DNA of 64,000 nucleotides from Myroides guanonis (GTDB lineage Bacteria > Bacteroidota > Bacteroidia > Flavobacteriales > Flavobacteriaceae), in assembly GCF_900114085.1 (NCBI RefSeq), contig NZ_FORU01000005.1:1-64000 (forward strand), given 5' to 3'. The number at the start of each line of letters is the position of its first letter. Position 1 is the first letter of the stretch. A program made the position numbers and the translations under genes. The notes beneath the pieces were generated by a model. It searched no databases. It was not told where the DNA came from and was given only the letters and a program-made list of their open reading frames with translations. This document shows positions 16,209-24,500 of the stretch, piece by piece.

Positions 16209-17267
16209 TTACAGTTGATAAACTAGAGCGTTAATGTTCATCCCCGCACCAACAGAGGCAAACAATACAACGTCTCCTTGTTGTATATGATGGAATTCCA
16301 TTTGGTCTTTTAATATCATGTCATAAAGGGTTGGGAGGGTTGCAACACTGCTGTTTCCTAATTTTTGAATATTCATGGGCATAATGTTTTTAGGCATTTC
16401 CATGTCAAATAATTCATAAAATCTCTTTACGATTGCCTCATCCATCTTCTCATTCGCTTGATGAATGATAATCTTTTTTACTTGGTCGATATGAATACCA
16501 CTTTTTTCTAAACACGATTTCATGGCTAAGGGCACTTTTGTAAGTGCAAATTCATAGATTTTGCGACCGTGCATTTTGATGTATTTCGTGTTTATATCTA
16601 ATTCTGGATGGTACGATTTTCCAAAGTGAATGTAATTCGCCTCTTCAACGGTGTAACTCGCATTTTCAAAAGAGAGAATACCTCCTGTTTCATCTGATTT
16701 TTCTAGAATAGTGGCTCCAGCTCCATCAGCATAAATCATAGAATCTCTATCGTGTAAGTCAATAACTCTAGAAAGCGTTTCTGCACCAATTACTAGACAT
16801 TTTTTAGCCATTCCAGCCTGTATAAATGCATATGCCTGAATGATTCCTTGGAGCCATCCAGGACAACCAAAAAGAACGTCAAATCCTACACAATTAGGGT
16901 TTTTAATGCCTAAGTTATGTTTCACGCGTGCTGCTAAACTTGGTACTATATCTGACTGAATTGTTCCTTTTTTTATATCACCGAAGTTATGAGCAAAGAT
17001 GATGTAGTCGATGGTTTCGGGATCTGTATTACTGTCGCTTAATGCTTTTTGTGAAGCAGTAGTAGCAATATCAGAACAAACCAATTGGTCGTCTATATAT
17101 CTACGCTCTTCTATACCTGTTATTTGTTGAAGCTTTTTGGCAATTTGTTGATTATTATATGGTAAAGGAACTCCATGAACGTCTCGAAAGTCGAACATGT
17201 CAAAATCATCATTTTTGATAATTTGAGTGGGAATATAGCTCCCAGTCCCGGAAAATTTAATGTTCAT
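16209..17267 (-). CDS. 3-oxoacyl-ACP synthase III (KAS III / FabH-like)
   Basis: The 352-residue enzyme (from the ATG at 17267; a second ATG sits immediately upstream at 17270) condenses an acyl-CoA primer with malonyl-ACP. The catalytic triad is complete: Cys in VLFGCPGWLQGII, His in IIIHQANEKMDEA and Asn in KLGNSSVATLPTLY. The C-terminal glycine motif is ASVGAGMNINALVY. The N terminus GTGSYIPTQII is typical. Its isolation from fab genes suggests a secondary KAS III for special or branched lipids, rather than the main FabH, but this is inference. Confidence 0.9.
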   Translation of the reverse strand: MNIKFSGTGSYIPTQIIKNDDFDMFDFRDVHGVPLPYNNQQIAKKLQQITGIEERRYIDDQLVCSDIATTASQKALSDSNTDPETIDYIIFAHNFGDIKKGTIQSDIVPSLAARVKHNLGIKNPNCVGFDVLFGCPGWLQGIIQAYAFIQAGMAKKCLVIGAETLSRVIDLHDRDSMIYADGAGATILEKSDETGGILSFENASYTVEEANYIHFGKSYHPELDINTKYIKMHGRKIYEFALTKVPLAMKSCLEKSGIHIDQVKKIIIHQANEKMDEAIVKRFYELFDMEMPKNIMPMNIQKLGNSSVATLPTLYDMILKDQMEFHHIQQGDVVLFASVGAGMNINALVYQL

Positions 17268-17270
17268 CAT

Positions 17271-17571
17271 ACAATTTTTATAGGTGATAAATAGTAAAAA
17301 CAAACACCGTATTTGCTTCTAGTTAAGATTAAAGGTAACTAAAAAAAGAAAAGTAATTAGGTCTCTTAACATGAGTTGGCAATAATTTACGTAATTTTAA
17401 AAGAAAACAAGCTTAGTGTTCTATCTAGTGTTTGTTTTTTGTCTTTGTATAAGTTGTTGATGTTTTGAGTAGTGTGATTTTATTTCTATTGCTAAAGAGA
17501 GAAATAGGATTGTAAATATTGACGTTTTAGGAGGTTAAAATAAATTTAAAAATAAATTAAATTAGACGATT
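17271..17571. other. 301-bp divergent intergenic region
   Basis: This gap separates the KAS III gene (minus) from the GNAT gene (plus). I find no open frame or RNA gene. On the minus strand a weak TACCTTTA box at about 17331-17338 could be part of the KAS III promoter. Upstream of the plus-strand gene is only AT-rich sequence with a TTTAGGAGG patch at about 17526. Confidence 0.6.
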
Positions 17572-17865
17572 ATGAATGATGAATTAGTAAACATTGCTTT
17601 AAATAATAATAGAGCATTAGAGCGATTTGAGTTAGAAGTCGATGGTTATATCGCTTTTATAACTTATGAGGAGCAAGGTGGAGTTTTGAAACTTTTACAC
17701 ACAGAAAGTCCTCAAGAATTAGCTGGTAGAGGAGTTGGATCTGCATTGGTTGAGAAAACATTGAATTACATTAAAGAACATAACTTGAAACTACAACCGC
17801 TCTGCCCTTTTGTACATGCTTATATAAAGAGAAATCCGGAATGGCAGACTTATGTGGTTAGTTAG
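17572..17865 (+). CDS. Small GNAT-family acetyltransferase (YjdJ-like)
   Basis: The 97-residue protein matches the small GNAT group (Gcn5-related, YjdJ/NATD1-like). It has RFELEVDGYIAFITYEEQGG at the start, the acetyl-CoA loop ELAGRGVGSALVEKTLNYIK (about 50-70, with the Q/RxxGxG-type core GRGVGS) and the C-terminal CPFVHAYIKRNPEWQTYV. Length fits the family. The acceptor substrate is unknown. The gene is 49 bp upstream of the lipocalin; a shared transcript is possible. Confidence 0.88.
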   Translation: MNDELVNIALNNNRALERFELEVDGYIAFITYEEQGGVLKLLHTESPQELAGRGVGSALVEKTLNYIKEHNLKLQPLCPFVHAYIKRNPEWQTYVVS

Positions 17866-17914
17866 AACTTTGGAGTGGCATAGTTTCTTATTGTAATTAT
17901 TAATAATTAGTTCT

Positions 17915-18460
17915 ATGAAAAAAATAATTAGAAAAGGTCGTCTTAGAGCATTCTCCTTGTTGTTGGGCTTATGCATAATGCTATTCTCAAACTGTCAAAC
18001 GATTCCTTCAACTGCTAAAGCGGTTCATGATTTCGACGTAGATAGGTATTTAGGTACATGGTATGAAATTGCTCGTATCGATTTTAAATATGAGAAGGAT
18101 TTAAGTTATACAACTGCTACTTATTCAAAAAATGAAGACGGTTCCATAGCTGTTTTGAATAGGGGGTATAATAAGGTTAAAGATGAATGGAAGGAAGCGG
18201 AAGGAAAAGCAAAGTTTGTAGATAAGACCGATGAGGCTAAGCTAAAAGTTTCTTTTTTCGGACCATTTTATGCGGGATATAATGTTGTTGCTCTAGATGC
18301 TGAATATAAGTATGCTTTAGTTGCAGGAAAGAATTTGGATTATTTGTGGATTCTTTCTAGGGAAAAAGAAATACCCGAGTCAGTTAAGCAAAATTATTTA
18401 AATGTTGCTCGCGGCATCGGGTATGATGTTTCAAGATTGCTTTGGATTAAGCAACAGTAA
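17915..18460 (+). CDS. Bacterial lipocalin (Blc-like)
   Basis: The 181-residue protein starts with a basic, hydrophobic signal (RAFSLLLGLCIMLFSNC), with Cys28 a possible lipidation site, although Asn at -1 is atypical. The lipocalin signature is clear: VDRYLGTWYEIARIDFKYEK (the GxW motif) and further strands to LDYLWILSREKEIPES (the conserved TDY-like second region). Blc proteins bind fatty acids or lysophospholipids at the outer membrane and are often stress-induced. The short gap to the GNAT gene suggests a possible operon. Confidence 0.9.
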   Translation: MKKIIRKGRLRAFSLLLGLCIMLFSNCQTIPSTAKAVHDFDVDRYLGTWYEIARIDFKYEKDLSYTTATYSKNEDGSIAVLNRGYNKVKDEWKEAEGKAKFVDKTDEAKLKVSFFGPFYAGYNVVALDAEYKYALVAGKNLDYLWILSREKEIPESVKQNYLNVARGIGYDVSRLLWIKQQ

Positions 18461-18480
18461 TATTATATGATGAAAAATAT

Positions 18481-18813
18481 TTAACCTTTACCCATTTTCG
18501 AAAAAACATTTATAACAACAACACCAGCGATAATTAAAGCCATTCCTGCTATAGCAGCCCAATCGGGTTGTTGTTTATAGAGTATTGCGGCAACAAGCGT
18601 AACTAGCACAATTCCTACACCAGACCAGATAGCATAAGCAATTCCTACCGGTATGGTTTTTAGAGTTAAACTCAGAAAATAAAAGGCTGCGATATATCCT
18701 ATAATTGTAAGAATGCTAGGTACCAATTTTGTAAATTGGTCTGATGCTTTTAAGGAACTTGTCGCTATTACTTCGCATATGATTGCTACAAATAGGAATA
18801 AGAAATTTTTCAT
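18481..18813 (-). CDS. Small multidrug resistance (SMR) transporter
   Basis: The 110-residue protein has four membrane helices, the length of SMR proteins. The membrane-embedded Glu of EmrE-type pumps is in AIICEVIATSSLKAS (about 10-22), and the conserved GIAYAIWSGVGIVLV occurs at about 57-71. These proteins export cationic drugs or guanidinium by proton exchange as dimers. The Crp-type regulator starts upstream on the same strand (62 bp gap) and may control it. Drug specificity cannot be read from sequence. Confidence 0.92.
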   Translation of the reverse strand: MKNFLFLFVAIICEVIATSSLKASDQFTKLVPSILTIIGYIAAFYFLSLTLKTIPVGIAYAIWSGVGIVLVTLVAAILYKQQPDWAAIAGMALIIAGVVVINVFSKMGKG

Positions 18814-18875
18814 GACTACTATTTTAATTCAAGCACAAAAGTAATTGAATAAGAAGTGTCTTATTTTGATATAAG

Positions 18876-19436
18876 TCAAATTCGCCTAATTCTACTTAAA
18901 GTTTCTGCCGATATCCCCAAATAGGAGGCAATGTTTCCTAGTGGGATTCTAAACAAAGTTTCTGGATGTCTTTTTATTAGGTCGTGATAACGTTCTACAG
19001 CTGAAAATGTCTGTAATTGGAAAGCTCGTTCTTCTAATAGTAGACAGTAGTCTTCTGTGAAGCGTCTGCCTATGACATTTAATTCCGGAAAATCTTTATA
19101 GAAACGAAGTAACTCTTGGTTAGAAAGTGCGTGTACAATACAATCTTCCATACATTCTATGTATTCTAGGGAAGGTCTGCTTTTGTAAAGTTGATAGGTT
19201 GATCCTAGAATAGTGTTTTCAAAACCAAACCACACATCGGTTTGTTTTTCCTTATATTCATAATAACCTCGAACCAAACCTTTTTCGAGTACGAATAGGT
19301 TTCCTGTAGTTTGACCTTTTTTTAATAGAATAGAACCCTTGGTTTTGTGAGAAGTTTGAATATGTTGTTCTAATGCTTCCTTACAAGAAGGAGAGACATA
19401 TCCATATCGTTCGAATAGTCGTATTAAAGTATTCAT
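18876..19436 (-). CDS. Crp/Fnr-family transcriptional regulator
   Basis: The 186-residue regulator has an N-terminal cyclic-nucleotide-like beta roll (about 20-120; ILLKKGQTTGNLFVLEKGLV) and a C-terminal winged helix with the recognition region IASYLGISAETLSRIRRI. The Bacteroidota subgroup usually regulates a neighbouring small gene. The adjacent, same-strand SMR transporter is the obvious target. The sequence ends right after the recognition helix, somewhat shorter than canonical Crp, which is usual in this group. Confidence 0.85.
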   Translation of the reverse strand: MNTLIRLFERYGYVSPSCKEALEQHIQTSHKTKGSILLKKGQTTGNLFVLEKGLVRGYYEYKEKQTDVWFGFENTILGSTYQLYKSRPSLEYIECMEDCIVHALSNQELLRFYKDFPELNVIGRRFTEDYCLLLEERAFQLQTFSAVERYHDLIKRHPETLFRIPLGNIASYLGISAETLSRIRRI

Positions 19437-19810
19437 AGTTCTAAAACTTTTTTATTATAAGCCCCTATGAAAATACAAAAAAATATTTTTAATCAGCAGC
19501 TATAGTAATAGTTATATTGTGGATATAAGGTGCAATCAAATACAGTTGTACTTTTGGAAACAATTATCCTTACAAATTTAAAATTTAATCGCCTATGAGT
19601 GTAGAATAGAGAGGGTGATGCTGAAATATTCTATAAATGGTAGGCTTTTTGCGATTATTGGAAATACGTATCGGTTGGAAAATAACTAAATACATTTGGA
19701 GCAATACATTTTCTGAAATTAATTCTATGATTTTTTGTATTGTAAATCAGTGGAAGTATGGTGGTAATTTTAATGAAAGAAGCCTTACTCTCTCGTAATA
19801 CTTGAAAAAT
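19437..19810. other. 374-bp gap between a Crp gene and the cytidylyltransferase
   Basis: No gene is supported here. It is AT-rich with no clear hairpin terminator. A start at TTG 19802 is possible for the next gene, but the ATG at 19811 gives the natural N terminus. The gap is longer than usual for the window and may hold regulatory sequence I cannot identify. Confidence 0.5.
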
Positions 19811-20254
19811 ATGAAGATTGGAATTACATTTAGTACATTTGATTTGTTGCATGCAGGACATATAAAAATGTTGGAGGAAGCAAAATATCATTGTGATTAC
19901 CTTATAGTTGGATTGCAAACGGACCCTACTTTAGATCGTGCAGAAAAAAACAAACCTACACAAACTGTGGTAGAACGCTACATTCAGTTGAAAGGCTGTA
20001 AGTTTGTTGATGAGATAATTCCGTATGCTACAGAACAAGATTTAGAAGATATTTTAAGGTCTTTTAAAATAGATGTACGTATTTTAGGAGAGGAGTATAA
20101 AGACAAGAATTTTACAGGTAGAATGTATTGTGAAACTAAAGGAATTGAATTGATTTATAATCGTCGTGATCATCGCTTCTCGAGTAGTTCTTTGCGAAAA
20201 GTTGTAGCCCAAAAAGAAATGGAGATTCAAAAAGTAGTTGATAAAGTAAGTTAA
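19811..20254 (+). CDS. Cytidylyltransferase-like nucleotidyltransferase (TagD type)
   Basis: The 147-residue enzyme belongs to the HxGH nucleotidyltransferase superfamily: GITFSTFDLLHAGHIKMLEE at the N terminus (HAGH), and the C-terminal SSSLRK, equivalent to the ISSTxxR signature. Length and motifs fit glycerol-3-phosphate cytidylyltransferase (TagD/GCT-like) or a related enzyme that activates small alcohol phosphates with CTP. It may supply activated units for surface glycans. The substrate is not determinable by eye. I start at ATG 19811, 9 bp after a possible TTG. Confidence 0.8.
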   Translation: MKIGITFSTFDLLHAGHIKMLEEAKYHCDYLIVGLQTDPTLDRAEKNKPTQTVVERYIQLKGCKFVDEIIPYATEQDLEDILRSFKIDVRILGEEYKDKNFTGRMYCETKGIELIYNRRDHRFSSSSLRKVVAQKEMEIQKVVDKVS

Positions 20255-20307
20255 TCAACTTAAGTTTTAAAAAGATTAAACCAATTAATAACAAACCATA
20301 TATTTTA

Positions 20308-20928
20308 ATGAAAAAGCAACTTATTCTAGGAATAACCTTACTAGCGACAGGTTTATTTTCTGTGCAGGCTCAAGACAACTCATCAGAGTTTTTAGCAAAT
20401 ACCACTTTTGAACTTGGATGGGGATACAATATTCCAATGAGCCCAACGGATGGAATTAAAGCAGGTGATTTCTCAGGTGTTAATAGTCTTTACGTGGGAG
20501 CTCATTATCAGTTAGATGATTTTTGGGGGTTAAGAGGGACTTATGCTTATAATGGCTTTAAGGACAAGGATAATTCTGATTTCGGATTGACTTTTCATAA
20601 GTTTATGCTTGAATCTACTTTTAATATCAGTAAAGCTATTTCAGGCGTATCTACTCAAACACCTTTCGAAGTTTTATCTCATACTGGTCTAGGTATTTCA
20701 GTAGGTAAAAGTGAGTTGAAATCGGGTTCAGATAATATAGGAAATGTTCAAATTGGACTTATGCCACGTTATAACATAACGGATAAAATTAGTGTTCACT
20801 TAGATGCTACTTATGTGATTAATTTTAGTCAGAATTATGGTTATAATGGAGGTCCTGCGGTAGAAAACGGGGATAGTGCTACAGGTGGCTATTTTACTGC
20901 TAATCTAGGTGTGGCTTTGAAATTGTAA
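20308..20928 (+). CDS. Outer-membrane beta-barrel protein
   Basis: The 206-residue protein has a signal peptide (cut after VQA, about residue 22), then alternating amphipathic strands typical of small eight-stranded OmpA/OmpW-like barrels, with aromatic girdle residues (WGYNIPMSP, FWGLRGTYAYNGF). The C terminus ends in a strand with hydrophobic alternation (GGYFTANLGVALKL). Function unknown; likely an outer-membrane structural or adhesion-type barrel. It is 53 bp after the cytidylyltransferase and is followed by a strong terminator. Confidence 0.8.
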   Translation: MKKQLILGITLLATGLFSVQAQDNSSEFLANTTFELGWGYNIPMSPTDGIKAGDFSGVNSLYVGAHYQLDDFWGLRGTYAYNGFKDKDNSDFGLTFHKFMLESTFNISKAISGVSTQTPFEVLSHTGLGISVGKSELKSGSDNIGNVQIGLMPRYNITDKISVHLDATYVINFSQNYGYNGGPAVENGDSATGGYFTANLGVALKL

Positions 20929-20945
20929 GTTTTTTAAAATTATTT

Positions 20946-20988
20946 AAAAAAGACCTATGGCAATTATTGTTTTATAGGTCTTTTTTTT
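20946..20988 (+). terminator. Terminator after the beta-barrel gene
   Basis: AAAAAAGACCTAT pairs with ATAGGTCTTTTTT around a 15-nt loop, followed by a T-run. Confidence 0.85.
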
Positions 20989-21083
20989 GTCATTATTTCC
21001 TTTTTGAGAGTTGTTTTTTATTTGATGTATTCAAAGCATCAATGCAACTGAGTTGCAAAGAGATGTAAATGTTAAAACATTTT

Positions 21084-21113
21084 TTTGCAATTGAACTAAA
21101 AAGTTTAAATTTG
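21084..21113 (+). promoter_or_regulatory. Promoter of the metal-efflux operon (TTTG-N18-TAAATTTG)
   Basis: TTTG at 21084-21087 and TAAATTTG at 21106-21113 are 18 bp apart. Only 4 bp separate the -7 box from the ATG at 21118, so the transcript may be leaderless. Confidence 0.65.
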
Positions 21114-21117
21114 CTTC

Positions 21118-21447
21118 ATGAAATCAGTAAGAGTATTAATAACCGTGTTGCTTTCCATGCTATTTTTGCTAATAGCTATGTATCCGTGCATGGATGTTTA
21201 CGTACAGACTGATTCATCTAATAATACAACCTTGGTTCGAGAAGTTCAGCATGCTGACCATTCAACTATGGATGATTGTTCTCCTTTATGTGCTTGCGTA
21301 TGTTGCGCTGCTTCAATTACTGTTGCTTTAGCTTTATATGTTTCCAATGTACAAACTTATGATACTGTTGGGGTAACTCCATTGCCTTTCGACAATCTAG
21401 TACAAGGTGAAGAAAAGCCAATATGGCAACCTCCCAAGATAGCTTAA
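21118..21447 (+). CDS. DUF6660-like small protein of the metal-efflux operon
   Basis: The 109-residue protein has an N-terminal signal or membrane segment (VRVLITVLLSMLFLLIAMYP) and a Cys-rich centre (CSPLCACVCCAA, about 58-69), with two His residues just before (QHADHSTMDDC). It matches the DUF6660 family, which in Bacteroidota sits directly before CusA/CzcA-type RND genes. The Cys/His cluster suggests metal binding, perhaps for sensing or handing over metal. It is 76 bp upstream of the CzcA fusion gene. The function is not proven. Confidence 0.8.
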   Translation: MKSVRVLITVLLSMLFLLIAMYPCMDVYVQTDSSNNTTLVREVQHADHSTMDDCSPLCACVCCAASITVALALYVSNVQTYDTVGVTPLPFDNLVQGEEKPIWQPPKIA

Positions 21448-21523
21448 ATTTTATTTCTTATAAAATAGATACACTCGATTCTTAAATGAGTGTGTTTGAT
21501 ATTTACAATAAACTAAAGCTATT

Positions 21524-24500
21524 ATGTTAGATAAAATCATACATTTTAGTATTCGTAATAAGTTTATAATAGGATTGTTTGTACTAGCTTTAATTGGCGT
21601 GGGTACCTATTCTGTTATTAATTTACCTATGGATACGCAACCTGATATTACCAATAATCAGGTTCAAATTATTACAAGTTCTCCAACTCTTGCTACTCAA
21701 GAAGTGGAGCAATTTATCACTTATCCTATTGAACAAGCAGTAAAACCAATTGCCAATATAACCGAATTGAGGTCTATTAGTAGATTTGGTTTAAGTGTTG
21801 TAACAGTTGTTTTTACTGAGAATACGGATATCTATTGGGCAAGGGCTCAAATTAGTGAAAAGTTAAAAGAGGCTGAAGAAAATATTCCGACTGGAGTTGG
21901 GAAACCTGAGTTAGCTCCTGTAAGTACTGGTTTAGGTGAAATCTATCAATATGTTGTTTATCCTTTAGAGGGTTTTGAAGATAAATACAATAGTATGGAT
22001 TTAAGAACTATTCAGGATTGGTTGATTAAACCGCAATTGAATGGTGTTAAAGGGGTAGCGGAAGTAAATACTCTAGGGGGGCATTTAAAGCAATATGAAA
22101 TTGCTGTACAACCCGATCGCTTAAAGAGTATGAATACTACTATTGTAGAAATTTTTGATGCATTAGAAAAGAATAATGAGAATACAGGGGGGGCTTATAT
22201 AGACAAGAAACCTTATGCTTATTTTATTCGAAGTGTAGGGATGATTCAAAGCTTAGAAGATATTGAACGTATTGTTGTAAAGAACAATAACGGAACTCCT
22301 ATTCTGATTCGTGATGTAGCGGATGTTCGTATTGGAAGCAGCATTCGATATGGAGCAGTTACAAAAGACGGTAAAGGAGAAGATGTTGGGGGAATGGTAA
22401 TGATGTTGAAGGATGGTAATACACAAGAAGTTGTGAAAGCTGTTAAGGAACGTATATCACAAATAGAAAAAACACTACCAGAAGGAGTAGCAATCGAACC
22501 ATTTATAGATAGAACAAAGCTGATTGATAAAACAGTAAGCACTATTAAGACAAACTTAATAGAAGGGGCTTTAATTGTTGTTTTTGTATTGGTGTTGTTG
22601 TTAGGAAACTGGAGAGCGGGAATGATTGTAGCTTCAGTGATTCCATTATCGCTTTTGTTTGCTATTTCAATGATGCGCTTATTTGGCGTAAGTGGAAACC
22701 TTATGAGTTTAGGGGCTATAGATTTCGGATTGATAGTCGATGGAGCTGTGATTATAGTGGAAGCTATTGTCCATCGATTGCATAGCAGTAAGAAAAAACT
22801 TCTCACTCAAGATGAAATGGATAACGAGGTGTTTGGAGCAGCTTCTAAAATTAGAACAAGTGCTTCTTTCGGAGAGATAATCATCTTAATTGTTTACCTG
22901 CCTATTTTGGCTCTTTCAGGAATTGAAGGTAAGATGTTTGGACCTATGGCTCAAACAGTGTCTTTTGCTATCCTGGGTGCTTTTATTTTATCATTAACCT
23001 ATGTGCCAATGGCTTCTGCGTTATTTTTAAGTAAAAATGCAGGGAAAACAAAAAGAAACTTTAGTGATAAGTTAATTGACAAACTATATAGTTGGTATAA
23101 GCCTGTATTAGAGAAAGCGTTTAAAGCTAAGCGTTTAATATTGGGTGTTTCTTTTGCTCTTTTTGTTGGTTCTATACTCGTATTTGGAAGATTAGGAGGG
23201 GAGTTTATCCCAACTTTAGATGAGGGAGATTTAGCAACCCATGTAATTATTTCTTCTGGTAGTTCCTTGTCTCAAGAGATTGAAACAACCACATTGGCAG
23301 AGAAAATTCTTAAAGAGCGTTTTCCTGAAGTAACCATGGTGATTTCCAAAATTGGTAGTGCAGAAATTCCAACAGATCCAATGCCAATGGAGGCTGCGGA
23401 TATGATTGTGATATTGAAAGACAAAAGCGAATGGACTTCAGCAAAAACTAAAGAGGAACTTATAGACTTAATGGAGGAAGCTTTGAATGATATACCAGGA
23501 GTGACTACAGAATTTTCTCAACCTATTCAAATGCGTTTTAACGAGTTAATGACAGGTGTGAGAAGTGATGTGGCTATAAAGGTTTTTGGAGAGGATTTGG
23601 ATCGTTTAGCGAGTATTGGTGAAGAAATAAATGGGATGATTGCTGATATACCGGGTGTCTCTGCTCCTAAATTGGAACGCGTTGCAGGGTTGCCTCAGAT
23701 CTCGATTAGATATGATAAAGAAAAATTAGCTCTTTATGGTCTTAATATTGGAGAAATCAGTCAAGTTGTTAGAGCGAGTTTTGCAGGAGAAAAAGCAGGT
23801 GTTGTCTATGAAGGTGAAAAGCGTTTTGATTTGGTTGTTCGAATGGATGAAGGACACAGAAAGGATATTGAAAACCTTAAAAGCATGTTTATAGCTTTGC
23901 CAAATGGAGGTCAAATCCCATTAGAGCAAATAGCAAATGTTAGTTACGAAGACGGTCCGATGCAAATTAGTAGAGAAGAGGGGAAAAGACGTATTGTATT
24001 AGGGTTTAATGTGAAGGATAGAGATGTTAAGAGTGTTGTGAACGATATTCAAAAGCGTTTGGATGATAAGTTACGCTTACCTGATGGATATTATTTGACA
24101 TATGGCGGACAATTTGAAAACTTGATAGAAGCTACTAATAGACTTGCTATTGCTGTGCCTGTTGCATTGCTGTTGATTTTTGTATTGCTGTATTTTACAT
24201 TCAAGTCTGTGAAACAATCCTTGTTGATTTTTACAGCAATTCCATTATCTGCCATTGGTGGTGTGGCTGCCTTGTGGTTGCGAGATATGCCATTTAGTAT
24301 TTCAGCGGGTGTTGGGTTTATTGCTTTGTTTGGAGTGGCGGTGTTGAACGGGATTGTATTGATTGGACAGTTTAATAGTTTAAAATTAGAGGGTATGGGG
24401 CTTTACGAGAGAATTATAGAAGGTACAAAAGTACGTTTAAGACCTGTTTTGTTAACTGCAGCAGTTGCATCATTAGGTTTCTTACCTATGGCTTTAAGTA

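Noticed and set aside
19655..19918. 87-residue minus-strand ORF in the gap before the cytidylyltransferase
   Set aside because: It runs into the cytidylyltransferase coding region, has no domain and no upstream start signals.
22246..22806. 186-residue minus-strand ORF in the CzcA gene
   Set aside because: Ser/Ile/Thr-rich shadow of the strongly conserved pump frame.
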